Shown here piece after piece: positions 1-9,049 of a DNA stretch of 26,034 nt. Source of the stretch: a virus. The position numbers were made by a program, and so were the translations under genes. Where the stretch lies: positions 1-26,034 of IMG/VR virus record IMGVR_UViG_3300025132_000252; one strand, 5' to 3'. Numbering within the stretch: position 1 is the first letter of the stretch; every line of letters begins with the position of its first letter. The notes under the pieces are model-generated. The model was not told where the DNA came from. It made no database searches and saw only the letters and a program-made list of their open reading frames with translations.

Positions 1-3000
1 GCGCTTGAGCTATTTCACCATGTTGAACATCTGTTTTTAATCCTCCTCTTCTATCTTGTAAATATTGAGAATTCATTATCATCGCAAAATCTTTAGAAAA
101 CTGCTCTACATTAGACAGCGCTTTAAACGCTTGTATAGGATTGTTATCTTTATAGTTAATATAGTTAACAATAGAGATCAATTGCGTAATGGTAGTTCTC
201 GAATTAAAGAACATTATAGTAGCAACAGTACCCTGTAGCCACCTATACGCTGCGCTTGTTTCTTCATCTATATTATTTCTATTAGTACTTTTACCTTTTT
301 CCATAGAAAAAAGTATATCTTCTAAAGCATCTCTATAATTTTTTCCGTATATAACTTGTAGTTTGTTTAAGTTGTCTTCATTAAATATTTCTTTTTTATT
401 GTCAATCCAGTCTTTAAAGAATATAGCTCTATTTAACTTTTCTGTAACTTCATAAACATCTCCAACTATAGTTCCTCCTGTCCAATTTTCTGAAGGTGTT
501 ACATACCCACCATCTACATTAAGTATAGCTTGTAAGTTTTCTGCAAAACCTAACAACATTCTATCGGTTTTAACTCTATCTACTAAGTTTTTTTGCTGTT
601 CTACTGTTAAACCTGGAACAGACTCACCCATTTTATCAAAAAGATATACCCTAATAGCCATATCATGTGTAAAATTCGTGCTAGGTAACTTAGCATTTAG
701 CTTTTTAGTAACCTCTTTCCATCTTAACTTAAGTTTATCAAAGTCCGCTAGTATTTTCATCCTAGCAGTATTTAAATTTATGTTAGCTTGAGTAAAAGGT
801 CTTATTAATGTTTCTCGGAAAAACTCATAGTCTTGATCTCCTTTTTTACCTTTACCTAACATAGGATACAATAAGCCTACAAAGTCTTCAGCACCAGGTG
901 GTAGATAGAAAGGAGTTAACTTTATTATTGCTTTTTTAGCTACTTGAGCATCAGCTCTACTAAATATTTTATCAGCAGGTGTTTTTGCAGTACGCTCTAA
1001 CATTTCGTTTAAACGCTCGCTCATACCTCTACTGAACTTAGCATTTTCTACTCTAGGCCCAACTGTTTGTTCAGCATCTTTTAAAGTTTGATCTGCTGCG
1101 TTAATTTTTACACTTACAGTGTTTTCACCTTGTATTTCGTATTTAGCATTTTTTAATGTAAATTGATTTGATGCCTCATCTATCCTTCTATACTCTCCAT
1201 CTTCTAATTTACCAAATTGCGGTTGACCGAAGATTGTAGCAGTTTTAAACTCTAGAGTTGTTTCTACATCAGCATCAACACTACCGCCAAGCATTTCCCA
1301 CCTTGGACTACCTGTTATTACTTGATCAATATCATAGGTAAAAGTTAATTTAACTTCTTTACCTCCATTAGCAAACTTTTTGTTATAATCAACATTTTGT
1401 TTAATTATGTTAGCGGCTTCATCTACAGGTGTATAAAATACATTTCTACCAGGTATCATATCAGATATTGCGCCTGCTAATATATTTTTAATAGAAACAG
1501 GTTTTAAATTACCTTCTAAAACTCTTTGTATATTTATTAAAACACCGTTTTTATCGTAATTTTTTACAACTGTTATTTTTGTACCTCTAATTTCAACTAA
1601 ACCACCACCTAATTTTGATGGTAAAACTTCTGTGTGAATAGATAGTTCATTAGTTATATAATCGGTAGTTACTTCATTAATGTCAGTTGATTTAACTTTT
1701 TTACCTTTTTTATATATAGTGTTTTGTTTTGTAAAATATGGAGATCCTTCAAACTGCTCTTCGTTTAAAAATAATCCGTCAATCTCGCCTTCTTTATTTT
1801 TAAAACTTCTAGCAACTACTTTTCTAGATAAGCCTTCTTGTTTTATATATTCTCCACTTTTTTTATCTTTACCACCTTTTTCATAAAATGCTGTAGTATT
1901 ATATGAATCTTGTTTTACAAGATTTTCTGACTCATCTTGATCTTTTTGGAAATCATTATAGTTAAAACTATATACTTTTCTAAAACCATCTTTATCAACT
2001 TTAGTATCTTTGTATGTTATTATACTATGCTCTTCATCCTTTATATCATAATACTTTCCTTCATTTCCGCTTCTAAAATACTTAAGTTTACCATCTATAA
2101 ATACAGCTTTAAAACCTAAATCACCTGTATAATCTTGCCAATGTCTAAAAGCTATGTCTAAGCTTTTATCATCACCAAGCCTAGCACACAGACACCAGTT
2201 ATTGAAGTTTTCACCAAAATGTGAATCTACTAGCTTTCTAAGATCCATTTGAGCTTTTTTAGTATCTGCAACATCGTATATTACTACTCTACCATCAGCA
2301 AACTCTTGTCTATTGCTAAATGTAGGTAGTGTTTCTGGATCAAGAAGAGTTTTATCAGCAGTTAGTTTTTTAAACTGATTAATTAAATCTTCTGGGTTTT
2401 TATAAGAAAAAGGATCTACTTTATTTTTTTGAGCAAGATCGGCAGCTTCAGTAACTTTATAACCATCTTCTGGCAATACAATATCACCATTTATAAGATA
2501 ATGAAAAGCTAACTTTTGCATTTTACTTCTGTTGTACACACTTTCATCTAAGCTATCAACATACTTAAATACTTGATCTATTTGATCATCATAATATGCG
2601 TCAACCTCATCAGGTCTTCTAGCTCTAAGCCTTGAGTTAAACTCTCTTCTAAGCTTTTTAGAAAACTTAATATGCACAAATGGAGATAAATCACCACCAT
2701 CTATAGCGTTATCAATGTCACGACCTGCAGATTTAGAAAATTTATGGTCGATGCTTTTATTAATAGCTCTAGTTATCTCAAGTGCTTGTGCTTCATCAAA
2801 CACTTCTTTAGTAACATCTGTTCTACCTTGTATAACTCTAGTATCTTTCAACGATTCAGGTATAGCGTCTTCAGCCATATTCTTAGCTAAATAACCAGAT
2901 AAGGCATCACGTCTTGTACCTCTAAGTCCTGATCTAACTGTCTTATTAGGATCTTTTTTACTACGAACAAATGTTGGTGGATTATAAAATCTAGCTACTT

Positions 3001-6000
3001 CTTTTTTAAAGTTTTCAATATCAACTTCTGTTTCAGGTTGGATTTTAACTCTTAAATCTACACCGGCATCAGAAAAATCTACAGCTTCTGGTGGTAGTAA
3101 ATCTAAGTCAATAGCTTTTTGAATATCAGCTTTTCTAGTTAACCTACCTATGTATTTTGTAAATATTCTCTCGTCAGCAGGTGTTTTTTTCTCAATAGCT
3201 ACTAACTCTTTAGTTTTAAGCTCTTGCAAAATAAGCAAAGCGTTATCATAAGTATTTTGCCTGTAGTTGCCTACTTGTATAAAGTTTTGAACATCTCTTC
3301 TTAGCTTTTCATAAACTTTATTTTCTATACTTTTAATAAAAGCTCTATTTTGACCTGTGTTACCAGGCTTTAATTCCTCGTTTGCAACTACATCAACTAC
3401 AATATCTCTAAATTTTTGAACTAAAGCTTCAGGTAAACCTTCGTTTTTTTCATTTTTTAATGTAGTTCTTAATATTGATCCTTTTGCCTTACCTCTTAAC
3501 TCTTCTTCTTTTTTAAATACTCTGTTTATTTCTTCTTGCAACAATGGAGCGTCTTCAAAACTTACTTGATCCTGCTCTTCAGATATAGCTTCTTGAACTT
3601 GGCTAGCAACAGCTTCGTCAGATAAACTGTCTTCAAACTTTTGTTTTGTAGCTAAGCCATCTCTAAGAACTTTGTTTAGTTTCCACTTAACGTTTTGACC
3701 TATCCAACCAGCTAAACCAAACTTACCTTGTGTTGTTTGTTTTTTATCAATATCAAAACCTTCAAAAGCTTTTTTAAGCTCAATTGCTGTTTGACTTATA
3801 AAATCTGCTTCAGAAAAACCAGGTAATTCTTTTAAACTTGATGACATCTGCTCTTTAACCATATCTTCTATGTAGCCTTTACTCCACATATCCCAATATA
3901 CTTCTTCAGCTTTACCATCAATCCACTCTTGTCTAGTATATTTCTCACCAAGCTCGTTCATCTCATCATCTCTCTGCTTAGGAGTATACTGTACAGACTT
4001 TTTAACTCTAGGTTTAGAAACAATATCTTTTTTGCCTTTAGCTTCTAGACCTTTAGCCTTAGCTCTAGAAACTGCTTTAGCCTTAAGTTTACCAAAAAGA
4101 CTATCATCTGTTATATTTTTACTATAAGTTTTTATGAAATTAAATACACTTTCTGGATTTTGAAAGTCTATATTTTTAAAACCAAGACCATACATTAAAG
4201 CATTCCAGCTACTTACGAGTTTGCTAGCATCTTTGTCACCTGGTTTTAATTTTTCTTTGTTGACTACATCGCTAAGCATCGTAAAATACTCTTCGTATCT
4301 ATCTTGATTATTTTCTGCAAATTGAACTATTCCATTTTCATCAACAAGAATTTGTCCGTTTTGAGTAAAAGCATCGTACTTAGCAGCTAATCTTTTATTT
4401 ATATCATTTACAACTTCTTTATAGCCATTATCTATTAGATACTTTCCTAAAGATTTAACAGAAGATATTAAGTTTTCTTTACCTATACCTTTTTTAAAGT
4501 TGAAAGATATTATACCATGAAGATTTTCGTGACCTATAACATTAGTGCTTTCTGTTACAGCAGAATTTATTTCGTCTATATATATATCAAACTTACCATC
4601 TTTAGCTTCATTGATAAATACTCCTTCTACATTATAAACATCGTTACCATCTTTATCTTTACTAAAAAATACATCTTTTAATTCTGGTGATTTTTCAACA
4701 AGTTTTTTAGCTTTAGCTTCATTCATGTACACTAGTCTACTATTTCTATTACTAGTGCCAATAGCTCCTTTTTGTTTTCTAATTGATTCTAAAGCCTTTA
4801 GTGCAATAGACAGATCAGTTTGACGTTTACTGTTATACTCTAAAGTTGAATTTGAAAAAAACTGTTCTGCTTTTTTGTTTATTACTTGAAGTTCTTTATA
4901 AGCTTTATCTTGTTGCTCTTTAGTATAATTGTCATTATTTATAATGTCTAAAGCTTGTTCTGCTTTATCATAGTTTTTAGCATAAGCTAATAATGTTTCG
5001 CTGTCTAAGTTATCAAAAAAGTCGTATAAATCTTCTTTATGCTTTTTCTTTTGACCTAATATTTCTTTTATTTTATTTTCAAAATCTAACTTTTCACTGT
5101 CAGTAGTCGCTTTAGCATAGGATTTTTGAGCTTCAATTAACTCATTTTCTAATTTTAAGTTAGTTTGTTTCCAATCTCTAGTTCCAAACCACTCTTGTCT
5201 TCTTCTTGTATTTAAAATGTCTTTAGCTGATATTGCTGCAGACTTTCCACCTAAAACACCACCTATTATACCGTCTTTTATAAAAGTTCTACCTAAGTTT
5301 GAAAAAGTTTTTATATCACCATAAGTCAAAGCATCAGCTGCCTCTTGCACAACTCCTGTAGCACCTTCTGTTAAACCTTCCCAACCAAAACCTTTAGCTA
5401 TAGCTTTAAAAAAAGTTCCAGTACTATTAACTAAAATATCTTTAGCTTGTTCCATTGGAATATCTTTGCCTATCTTATTTAAAATACGACCACCAAAAAA
5501 TTCCATAAAAAAATCAGAAGCACCATGTATTACAGAGTTAGTAACGACATCTCCTCTACTAATTTTATCACCAATATTCTTGTACGATAAATCTGCGCTT
5601 TCTTTTACTTCTTCGCCTAACCTTTCATATAGCTCGCGCTCAAAGTTTTCCATATAAGCGCTAGCTCCTAATAAAGCAGGTCCTACACCATAAGGTATTC
5701 TACTTATTATAACAGATGGTGCGGCGCTAAAAACATCTTGAACTAAAGCATCAGATCCTCCATCTATATCACCTTTACCATAAAGATCCATGAAGTCTAA
5801 TGGATTACCATTTTCATCTAGCTCAACATCGTATTGATATTTATCAAACCACTCTAGTACACCTTCTAGTTTAATTCTATTTGTTGGATCTAGCTTTTGC
5901 GCTTCTTCAAGTGTCAAACCTTTTTTAGCAGAATCAATTAAGTGAGCTTCGTACATAGCCCTACGTTCTTTTGGAGTAGTAAGATCATACCATCCAAATC

Positions 6001-6451
6001 TTTCAGGAACATAGTGGCCTTCTTTTCTAAGAGCAGCAGCTAAATAACCTAACGAAGCTTCCATAGGACCTTCAGTAATAAAATCTCCTATAAAAATATA
6101 CTCACCTGTTTCATAACCTTTGATTAAATTATCAGCTATAGATACAGTTCCTTCAGCAAATCTTGATATTTTATCCAATGTACCCTGTGCTAAACCTGTA
6201 ATAGGTGACTCTTTAACTTGCTCTAATTCAGCAATACCGCCCCAGCTTTTTATTCTAGGCTCTGCTTCAGCTTCAGGAGCAACTATAAACTGAGAGTTTA
6301 ACTCAATATCGTCCATAGTAGCGTTACGCTTAAAAACTTGCGCATTAAGTTGAGATATTAAAGTTTCAAAATCTACGTTTTGAGCTTTTGCAGCATATTC
6401 TAATTCTGCCTTAGTATGCTCAATACCGTTTACTATGTACTTTTCAAACAT
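1..6451 (-). CDS. Giant multi-domain phage protein with zincin-like motif, probable virion cargo (3' end outside window)
   Basis: The frame opens at ATG 6451-6449, four bases after the upstream stop, and stays open to the window edge: at least 2150 codons with no stop reached. Visible parts in order: residues 1-230 soluble; about 237-405 hydrophobic and glycine-rich (GIIGGVLGG near 395), which could contact membrane; HENLH at 641-645 with an EE pair at 720-721, the layout of a zincin metallopeptidase; about 840-1000 charged helical, with an FDI...GWIGQ segment around W916; a Trp-Cys module with W1419-C1420; and 1809-2150, a helical tail with NSRTTITQL near 2080 that resembles a family I recall from uncultured marine phages. 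Multi-domain giants beside tail genes are often injected virion proteins or polyvalent proteins; that role is inference. No DxDGD polymerase motif was noticed in the visible part. Confidence 0.9.
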   Translation of the reverse strand, partial: MFEKYIVNGIEHTKAELEYAAKAQNVDFETLISQLNAQVFKRNATMDDIELNSQFIVAPEAEAEPRIKSWGGIAELEQVKESPITGLAQGTLDKISRFAEGTVSIADNLIKGYETGEYIFIGDFITEGPMEASLGYLAAALRKEGHYVPERFGWYDLTTPKERRAMYEAHLIDSAKKGLTLEEAQKLDPTNRIKLEGVLEWFDKYQYDVELDENGNPLDFMDLYGKGDIDGGSDALVQDVFSAAPSVIISRIPYGVGPALLGASAYMENFERELYERLGEEVKESADLSYKNIGDKISRGDVVTNSVIHGASDFFMEFFGGRILNKIGKDIPMEQAKDILVNSTGTFFKAIAKGFGWEGLTEGATGVVQEAADALTYGDIKTFSNLGRTFIKDGIIGGVLGGKSAAISAKDILNTRRRQEWFGTRDWKQTNLKLENELIEAQKSYAKATTDSEKLDFENKIKEILGQKKKHKEDLYDFFDNLDSETLLAYAKNYDKAEQALDIINNDNYTKEQQDKAYKELQVINKKAEQFFSNSTLEYNSKRQTDLSIALKALESIRKQKGAIGTSNRNSRLVYMNEAKAKKLVEKSPELKDVFFSKDKDGNDVYNVEGVFINEAKDGKFDIYIDEINSAVTESTNVIGHENLHGIISFNFKKGIGKENLISSVKSLGKYLIDNGYKEVVNDINKRLAAKYDAFTQNGQILVDENGIVQFAENNQDRYEEYFTMLSDVVNKEKLKPGDKDASKLVSSWNALMYGLGFKNIDFQNPESVFNFIKTYSKNITDDSLFGKLKAKAVSRAKAKGLEAKGKKDIVSKPRVKKSVQYTPKQRDDEMNELGEKYTRQEWIDGKAEEVYWDMWSKGYIEDMVKEQMSSSLKELPGFSEADFISQTAIELKKAFEGFDIDKKQTTQGKFGLAGWIGQNVKWKLNKVLRDGLATKQKFEDSLSDEAVASQVQEAISEEQDQVSFEDAPLLQEEINRVFKKEEELRGKAKGSILRTTLKNEKNEGLPEALVQKFRDIVVDVVANEELKPGNTGQNRAFIKSIENKVYEKLRRDVQNFIQVGNYRQNTYDNALLILQELKTKELVAIEKKTPADERIFTKYIGRLTRKADIQKAIDLDLLPPEAVDFSDAGVDLRVKIQPETEVDIENFKKEVARFYNPPTFVRSKKDPNKTVRSGLRGTRRDALSGYLAKNMAEDAIPESLKDTRVIQGRTDVTKEVFDEAQALEITRAINKSIDHKFSKSAGRDIDNAIDGGDLSPFVHIKFSKKLRREFNSRLRARRPDEVDAYYDDQIDQVFKYVDSLDESVYNRSKMQKLAFHYLINGDIVLPEDGYKVTEAADLAQKNKVDPFSYKNPEDLINQFKKLTADKTLLDPETLPTFSNRQEFADGRVVIYDVADTKKAQMDLRKLVDSHFGENFNNWCLCARLGDDKSLDIAFRHWQDYTGDLGFKAVFIDGKLKYFRSGNEGKYYDIKDEEHSIITYKDTKVDKDGFRKVYSFNYNDFQKDQDESENLVKQDSYNTTAFYEKGGKDKKSGEYIKQEGLSRKVVARSFKNKEGEIDGLFLNEEQFEGSPYFTKQNTIYKKGKKVKSTDINEVTTDYITNELSIHTEVLPSKLGGGLVEIRGTKITVVKNYDKNGVLINIQRVLEGNLKPVSIKNILAGAISDMIPGRNVFYTPVDEAANIIKQNVDYNKKFANGGKEVKLTFTYDIDQVITGSPRWEMLGGSVDADVETTLEFKTATIFGQPQFGKLEDGEYRRIDEASNQFTLKNAKYEIQGENTVSVKINAADQTLKDAEQTVGPRVENAKFSRGMSERLNEMLERTAKTPADKIFSRADAQVAKKAIIKLTPFYLPPGAEDFVGLLYPMLGKGKKGDQDYEFFRETLIRPFTQANINLNTARMKILADFDKLKLRWKEVTKKLNAKLPSTNFTHDMAIRVYLFDKMGESVPGLTVEQQKNLVDRVKTDRMLLGFAENLQAILNVDGGYVTPSENWTGGTIVGDVYEVTEKLNRAIFFKDWIDNKKEIFNEDNLNKLQVIYGKNYRDALEDILFSMEKGKSTNRNNIDEETSAAYRWLQGTVATIMFFNSRTTITQLISIVNYINYKDNNPIQAFKALSNVEQFSKDFAMIMNSQYLQDRRGGLKTDVQHGEIAQA
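2012..2335 (-). other. Trp-Cys (NWC) module inside the giant protein
   Basis: Around residues 1373-1480 of the giant protein lies a compact alpha/beta-looking segment with FNNWCLCAR (W1419, C1420, C1422), followed by FRHWQDYT, GFKAVFIDGKL and YFRSGNEGKYYDI. The order WC, then short strands, then a D-G turn recalls the WC-containing module found in PcfJ-like and other large phage or conjugative-element polyvalent proteins. That resemblance is from memory and its biochemical activity is not established here. Confidence 0.4.
4262..4654 (-). other. Zincin-like metallopeptidase region inside the giant protein
   Basis: Around residues 600-730 of the giant protein the sequence reads VIGHENLHGI (HENLH at 641-645), an exact HExxH zinc-binding motif with hydrophobic residues before it. 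About 75 residues later comes DRYEEYFTMLSD (E720, E721), a plausible third zinc ligand of the kind seen in phage zincin peptidases. The motifs are seen directly. Peptidase activity is inferred, and the target could be other virion proteins or host proteins. HExxH alone occurs by chance, so the paired glutamates and the preceding beta-strand-like stretch carry much of the weight. Confidence 0.55.
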
Positions 6452-6455
6452 ACGT

Positions 6456-7808
6456 TTATTTTATTTTCAAGTTTTGATCAAAAGCAGGTTCAGTTGATCC
6501 TTCTAAATCTAATATACTAACATCGAAACTATATAATCTAGCTAAATCAGTTGGTATTAAATTATGAAAAGCTGTATTTGCAGCAGGCTCTCCGTTTTGT
6601 CTACCTATGTAGTATGTTCCTGCTTTACCTGTTGGACCATCTTTTTCGTTTAAGAAAATGTATTGATATTGAGCATCAGGTCTATTAGTAATTAATCTAG
6701 CTGGCGTAGCTTTACCATATTTAATAGAGTCTGCAAAAGCTTTAGGGTCTATAAATTCATCTTTTTTATCTGTATTTTTGCTTGCTAGATAACTATTGTA
6801 ACCTTCGCTATTAGACTGATCAATCATACTTTTTAATATAAACTGCTGTATGTAGTTTGTAGGAGGATTTTGTGCTAATTCTAATATTTTTAAGTTATAA
6901 GAATCACCAGCTGCTATAGCTTTACCGTTTTCAACCTCTATACCCTCGTAACCAGGCATACCTAAAGATATTTGCTCTGCTATATAATAATCAACTATTT
7001 TACTATTACCGCTATAGTCTCCAATTATACCACCTAAGAATAGATCTTTAGCAAAATTTTGATTTTGAAGAAGCGCAGCAACACCGTTTTGTATTTCAAG
7101 AGCGCTAGCTCCTATTGCGTTACCGTTTTCATCTATTTTTAAATCTAAACCTTGCATGCCAAGTTTTTTTGAGGCACTATTTAATTTTACTAAAGCTCCA
7201 TGAAGCTCGTTACTTCTACTTTTAACATCTACAAGGTCATTAACGTTATAATCTTGACCTTTTAAATCTCTATAATAAACACCATCGTTTCTAAACTGTA
7301 TTCTTTTGTAGCCTTCTTTCCCAACGAATTCTAACAAAGCATTTACTTGAGCTGGGTCTTGACCATAGGCTAAACCTTGCTTTATAGTATTTATACCTTT
7401 ATCTCTATATTTAGCTAACGAAGTTAAACTATTATTAGCTATAGTAAATGAATTTTTAAGAACATTAAATTCTTTTTCTAAAGCTATATACTCAGCGCTT
7501 GTTTTTTTATGACCTAGCTTACCTAACTGCTTAGACAGATTTCTCATTTGCTGTTTTTGACCCATCATCCAATCTGCTAACATAGGTCTAGCTTCTTCAG
7601 GAACTATTTCTGCTGAAAAGTCATCAGGCATACTTGATAAAAAGCTCGCAGCTGTAAGCTCAGCGTTAGCCATTCTATCTGTAAAATAATCAATTAAAGG
7701 CGTAAGAGCAGCACTACCGTAGTCTATAGAAGCGTTAGCAAGCTTTGCTGTAGTTAAAGCAGCCATACCACTAGAAAAGTCTATTTTTTTATTTTCTGTT
7801 TTAGCCAT
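6456..7808 (-). CDS. Putative internal virion (cargo) protein
   Basis: A 450-residue soluble protein that I do not recognise by family. It has no signal peptide and no clear membrane segment. The N-terminal half is mostly helical, with Ala/Leu/Lys-rich stretches (residues 10-160). The middle and C-terminal parts are mixed, with a GTYYIGRQNGEP segment near the end. The start follows the previous gene's TAA by two bases and the stop lies four bases before the giant gene, so the three genes appear translationally coupled. Its place between an Ala/Gln-rich ejection-type protein and a giant protein, after all tail genes, suggests a cargo protein packaged in the head, like internal virion proteins of short-tailed phages. 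That role rests on context alone. Confidence 0.8.
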   Translation of the reverse strand: MAKTENKKIDFSSGMAALTTAKLANASIDYGSAALTPLIDYFTDRMANAELTAASFLSSMPDDFSAEIVPEEARPMLADWMMGQKQQMRNLSKQLGKLGHKKTSAEYIALEKEFNVLKNSFTIANNSLTSLAKYRDKGINTIKQGLAYGQDPAQVNALLEFVGKEGYKRIQFRNDGVYYRDLKGQDYNVNDLVDVKSRSNELHGALVKLNSASKKLGMQGLDLKIDENGNAIGASALEIQNGVAALLQNQNFAKDLFLGGIIGDYSGNSKIVDYYIAEQISLGMPGYEGIEVENGKAIAAGDSYNLKILELAQNPPTNYIQQFILKSMIDQSNSEGYNSYLASKNTDKKDEFIDPKAFADSIKYGKATPARLITNRPDAQYQYIFLNEKDGPTGKAGTYYIGRQNGEPAANTAFHNLIPTDLARLYSFDVSILDLEGSTEPAFDQNLKIK

Positions 7809-7810
7809 TA

Positions 7811-8641
7811 TTAAAATTGTTGTATTTCGTATTGTGGTGGATTATTTTGCTGTGGAACACTGTATTGAGGAAAATCATTGTATAACGGGCCACCAAAAAA
7901 GTTTTGACTAGTGTCTAATTGAATTTCGTTATTAGGATTTTCACCTAGCGCTTCTTGTGCTGTAGGTGTTGTTGGATTAGTAGGTAGATTATACCTAAAC
8001 AGATCTACTCCTTGTTCCACATTCTTGTCTACTAACTCGTCAACCGCTCCAGCAGCTTTAATTCCAGTAGTTACAGCTCCTTTAAAACTATCTGATGCTG
8101 CTTGTCCGTATTGTGCAGCTTGAGCATACTCACCAGCTGCTCTATACAGTTGCATATTCATTAACGCTGCGTCTCTATTAAACTCTTGTTGCTTTACGCC
8201 TCTATCAATAGCGAGTTGAGCACCAGCTGCTCTTTGCTGTAATTGAAACTCTTGTTGTTCCATCTTACCTTGTAGCTTAGCCGCGGATGCAGATCCTTGC
8301 TTAGCGATAGAAGTTGCTAATGAAGCCGTAGCACCTGCTCCAGCAATAGGTGCTAAGTTAGCTAATATATCAGCGGCTTGTTGAGTTTGTTGGTTAGCCG
8401 CTACTTCTTGAGCTTTTGTGGTTACATCTATATCTTCGTATGGATTTTGAACACGAAAGTCATAATCACGCATTGTGTTCATTTGTGCTTCAAGATCTTT
8501 ATCTAGCTCTCGAGCTCTACTTTCAGCTTTTCTTCTTTTAGAGTCTTGAGAAATACCACGTCCAACTTGAAACAAGGTTGCTCCAATCATTACAGCAGCT
8601 TGAACCCATTTGTTAGGAGAATCTTTTTTTAACTTATTCAT
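7811..8641 (-). CDS. Ala/Gln-rich helical protein, putative ejection/internal virion protein
   Basis: A 276-residue protein. Residues 12-35 form a weakly hydrophobic helix (AAVMIGATLFQVG). Residues 35-190 are Ala/Gln/Glu-rich and helical, with NPYEDIDV near 66-73 and a glycine-alanine stretch (APIAGAGATASLA) near 95-110. The tail after about 205 is Pro/Asn/Gln-rich and looks disordered. This layout matches gp14-like internal virion proteins of podoviruses, and the NPYxDI element with the following Gln/Ala helix resembles proteins I recall in the same position in marine phage genomes. It is expected to be packed in the head near the portal and to help form the DNA ejection path; this is inference. 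The leader (8642-8683) is AT-rich with AATATAAA just before ATG and no Shine-Dalgarno sequence. Confidence 0.75.
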   Translation of the reverse strand: MNKLKKDSPNKWVQAAVMIGATLFQVGRGISQDSKRRKAESRARELDKDLEAQMNTMRDYDFRVQNPYEDIDVTTKAQEVAANQQTQQAADILANLAPIAGAGATASLATSIAKQGSASAAKLQGKMEQQEFQLQQRAAGAQLAIDRGVKQQEFNRDAALMNMQLYRAAGEYAQAAQYGQAASDSFKGAVTTGIKAAGAVDELVDKNVEQGVDLFRYNLPTNPTTPTAQEALGENPNNEIQLDTSQNFFGGPLYNDFPQYSVPQQNNPPQYEIQQF

Positions 8642-8683
8642 TTTATATTAAAATATATGTTTAATAATTACACTTTTAATACT

Positions 8684-9046
8684 CTATTTACTACTTTCTT
8701 CTACTTGTAAACCAATACTAAACAATTCTGCTCGCTCGTTAGAATCGTTCACAAACTTAACCTCTGCATAATAACCTTTTAAAGAAGCTAAGTTTACAGC
8801 GTTATCTTTTGAAAAGAATATATAACTATTAATAGATGGTAAATTTATAGTATTAGTTACATTTACTTCTATATTGTAAGTTCCTGAAAAACCACTAACA
8901 ACTCCTAACTCAACAACGTTGTTTAAAGAGCTAGTAGTAGTAAATCCACCGAGAGTTGACGTAGAGTTAACTGTATAGACAGTATCACCAACTTGAACAC
9001 CTGTTAGTTGTGGATCTGTAGAGAAAGGTAGTAGTACAGTTGCCAT
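8684..9046 (-). CDS. Small conserved virion-type protein
   Basis: A 120-residue beta-rich protein with no signal peptide. Recognisable pieces are VGDTVYTV near residue 20, FFSKDNAVNL around 78-87, GYYAEVKFVNDS around 91-102, and the ending ELFSIGLQVEESSK. I recall the FSKDN...GYYAEV...SSK pattern as common in structural modules of uncultured marine phages, where it has no assigned function. It could be a minor capsid, decoration or tail-tip protein. It starts three bases after the nozzle gene's TAA, so it is probably coupled to that gene. An AGGA at 9056-9053 sits six bases before the ATG and is one of the few Shine-Dalgarno-like sequences in this window. Confidence 0.8.
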   Translation of the reverse strand: MATVLLPFSTDPQLTGVQVGDTVYTVNSTSTLGGFTTTSSLNNVVELGVVSGFSGTYNIEVNVTNTINLPSINSYIFFSKDNAVNLASLKGYYAEVKFVNDSNERAELFSIGLQVEESSK

Positions 9047-9049
9047 ATT

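Noticed and set aside
1680-2119. Short plus-strand frames opposite the giant gene
   Set aside because: The minus-strand frame is continuous here and carries domain-like sequence; the plus-strand peptides are Phe/Ile/Ser-rich shadows of it.
1-6451. Virion RNA polymerase identity for the giant protein
   Set aside because: No DxDGD-type catalytic motif was noticed in the visible 2150 residues; the part outside the window remains unknown.
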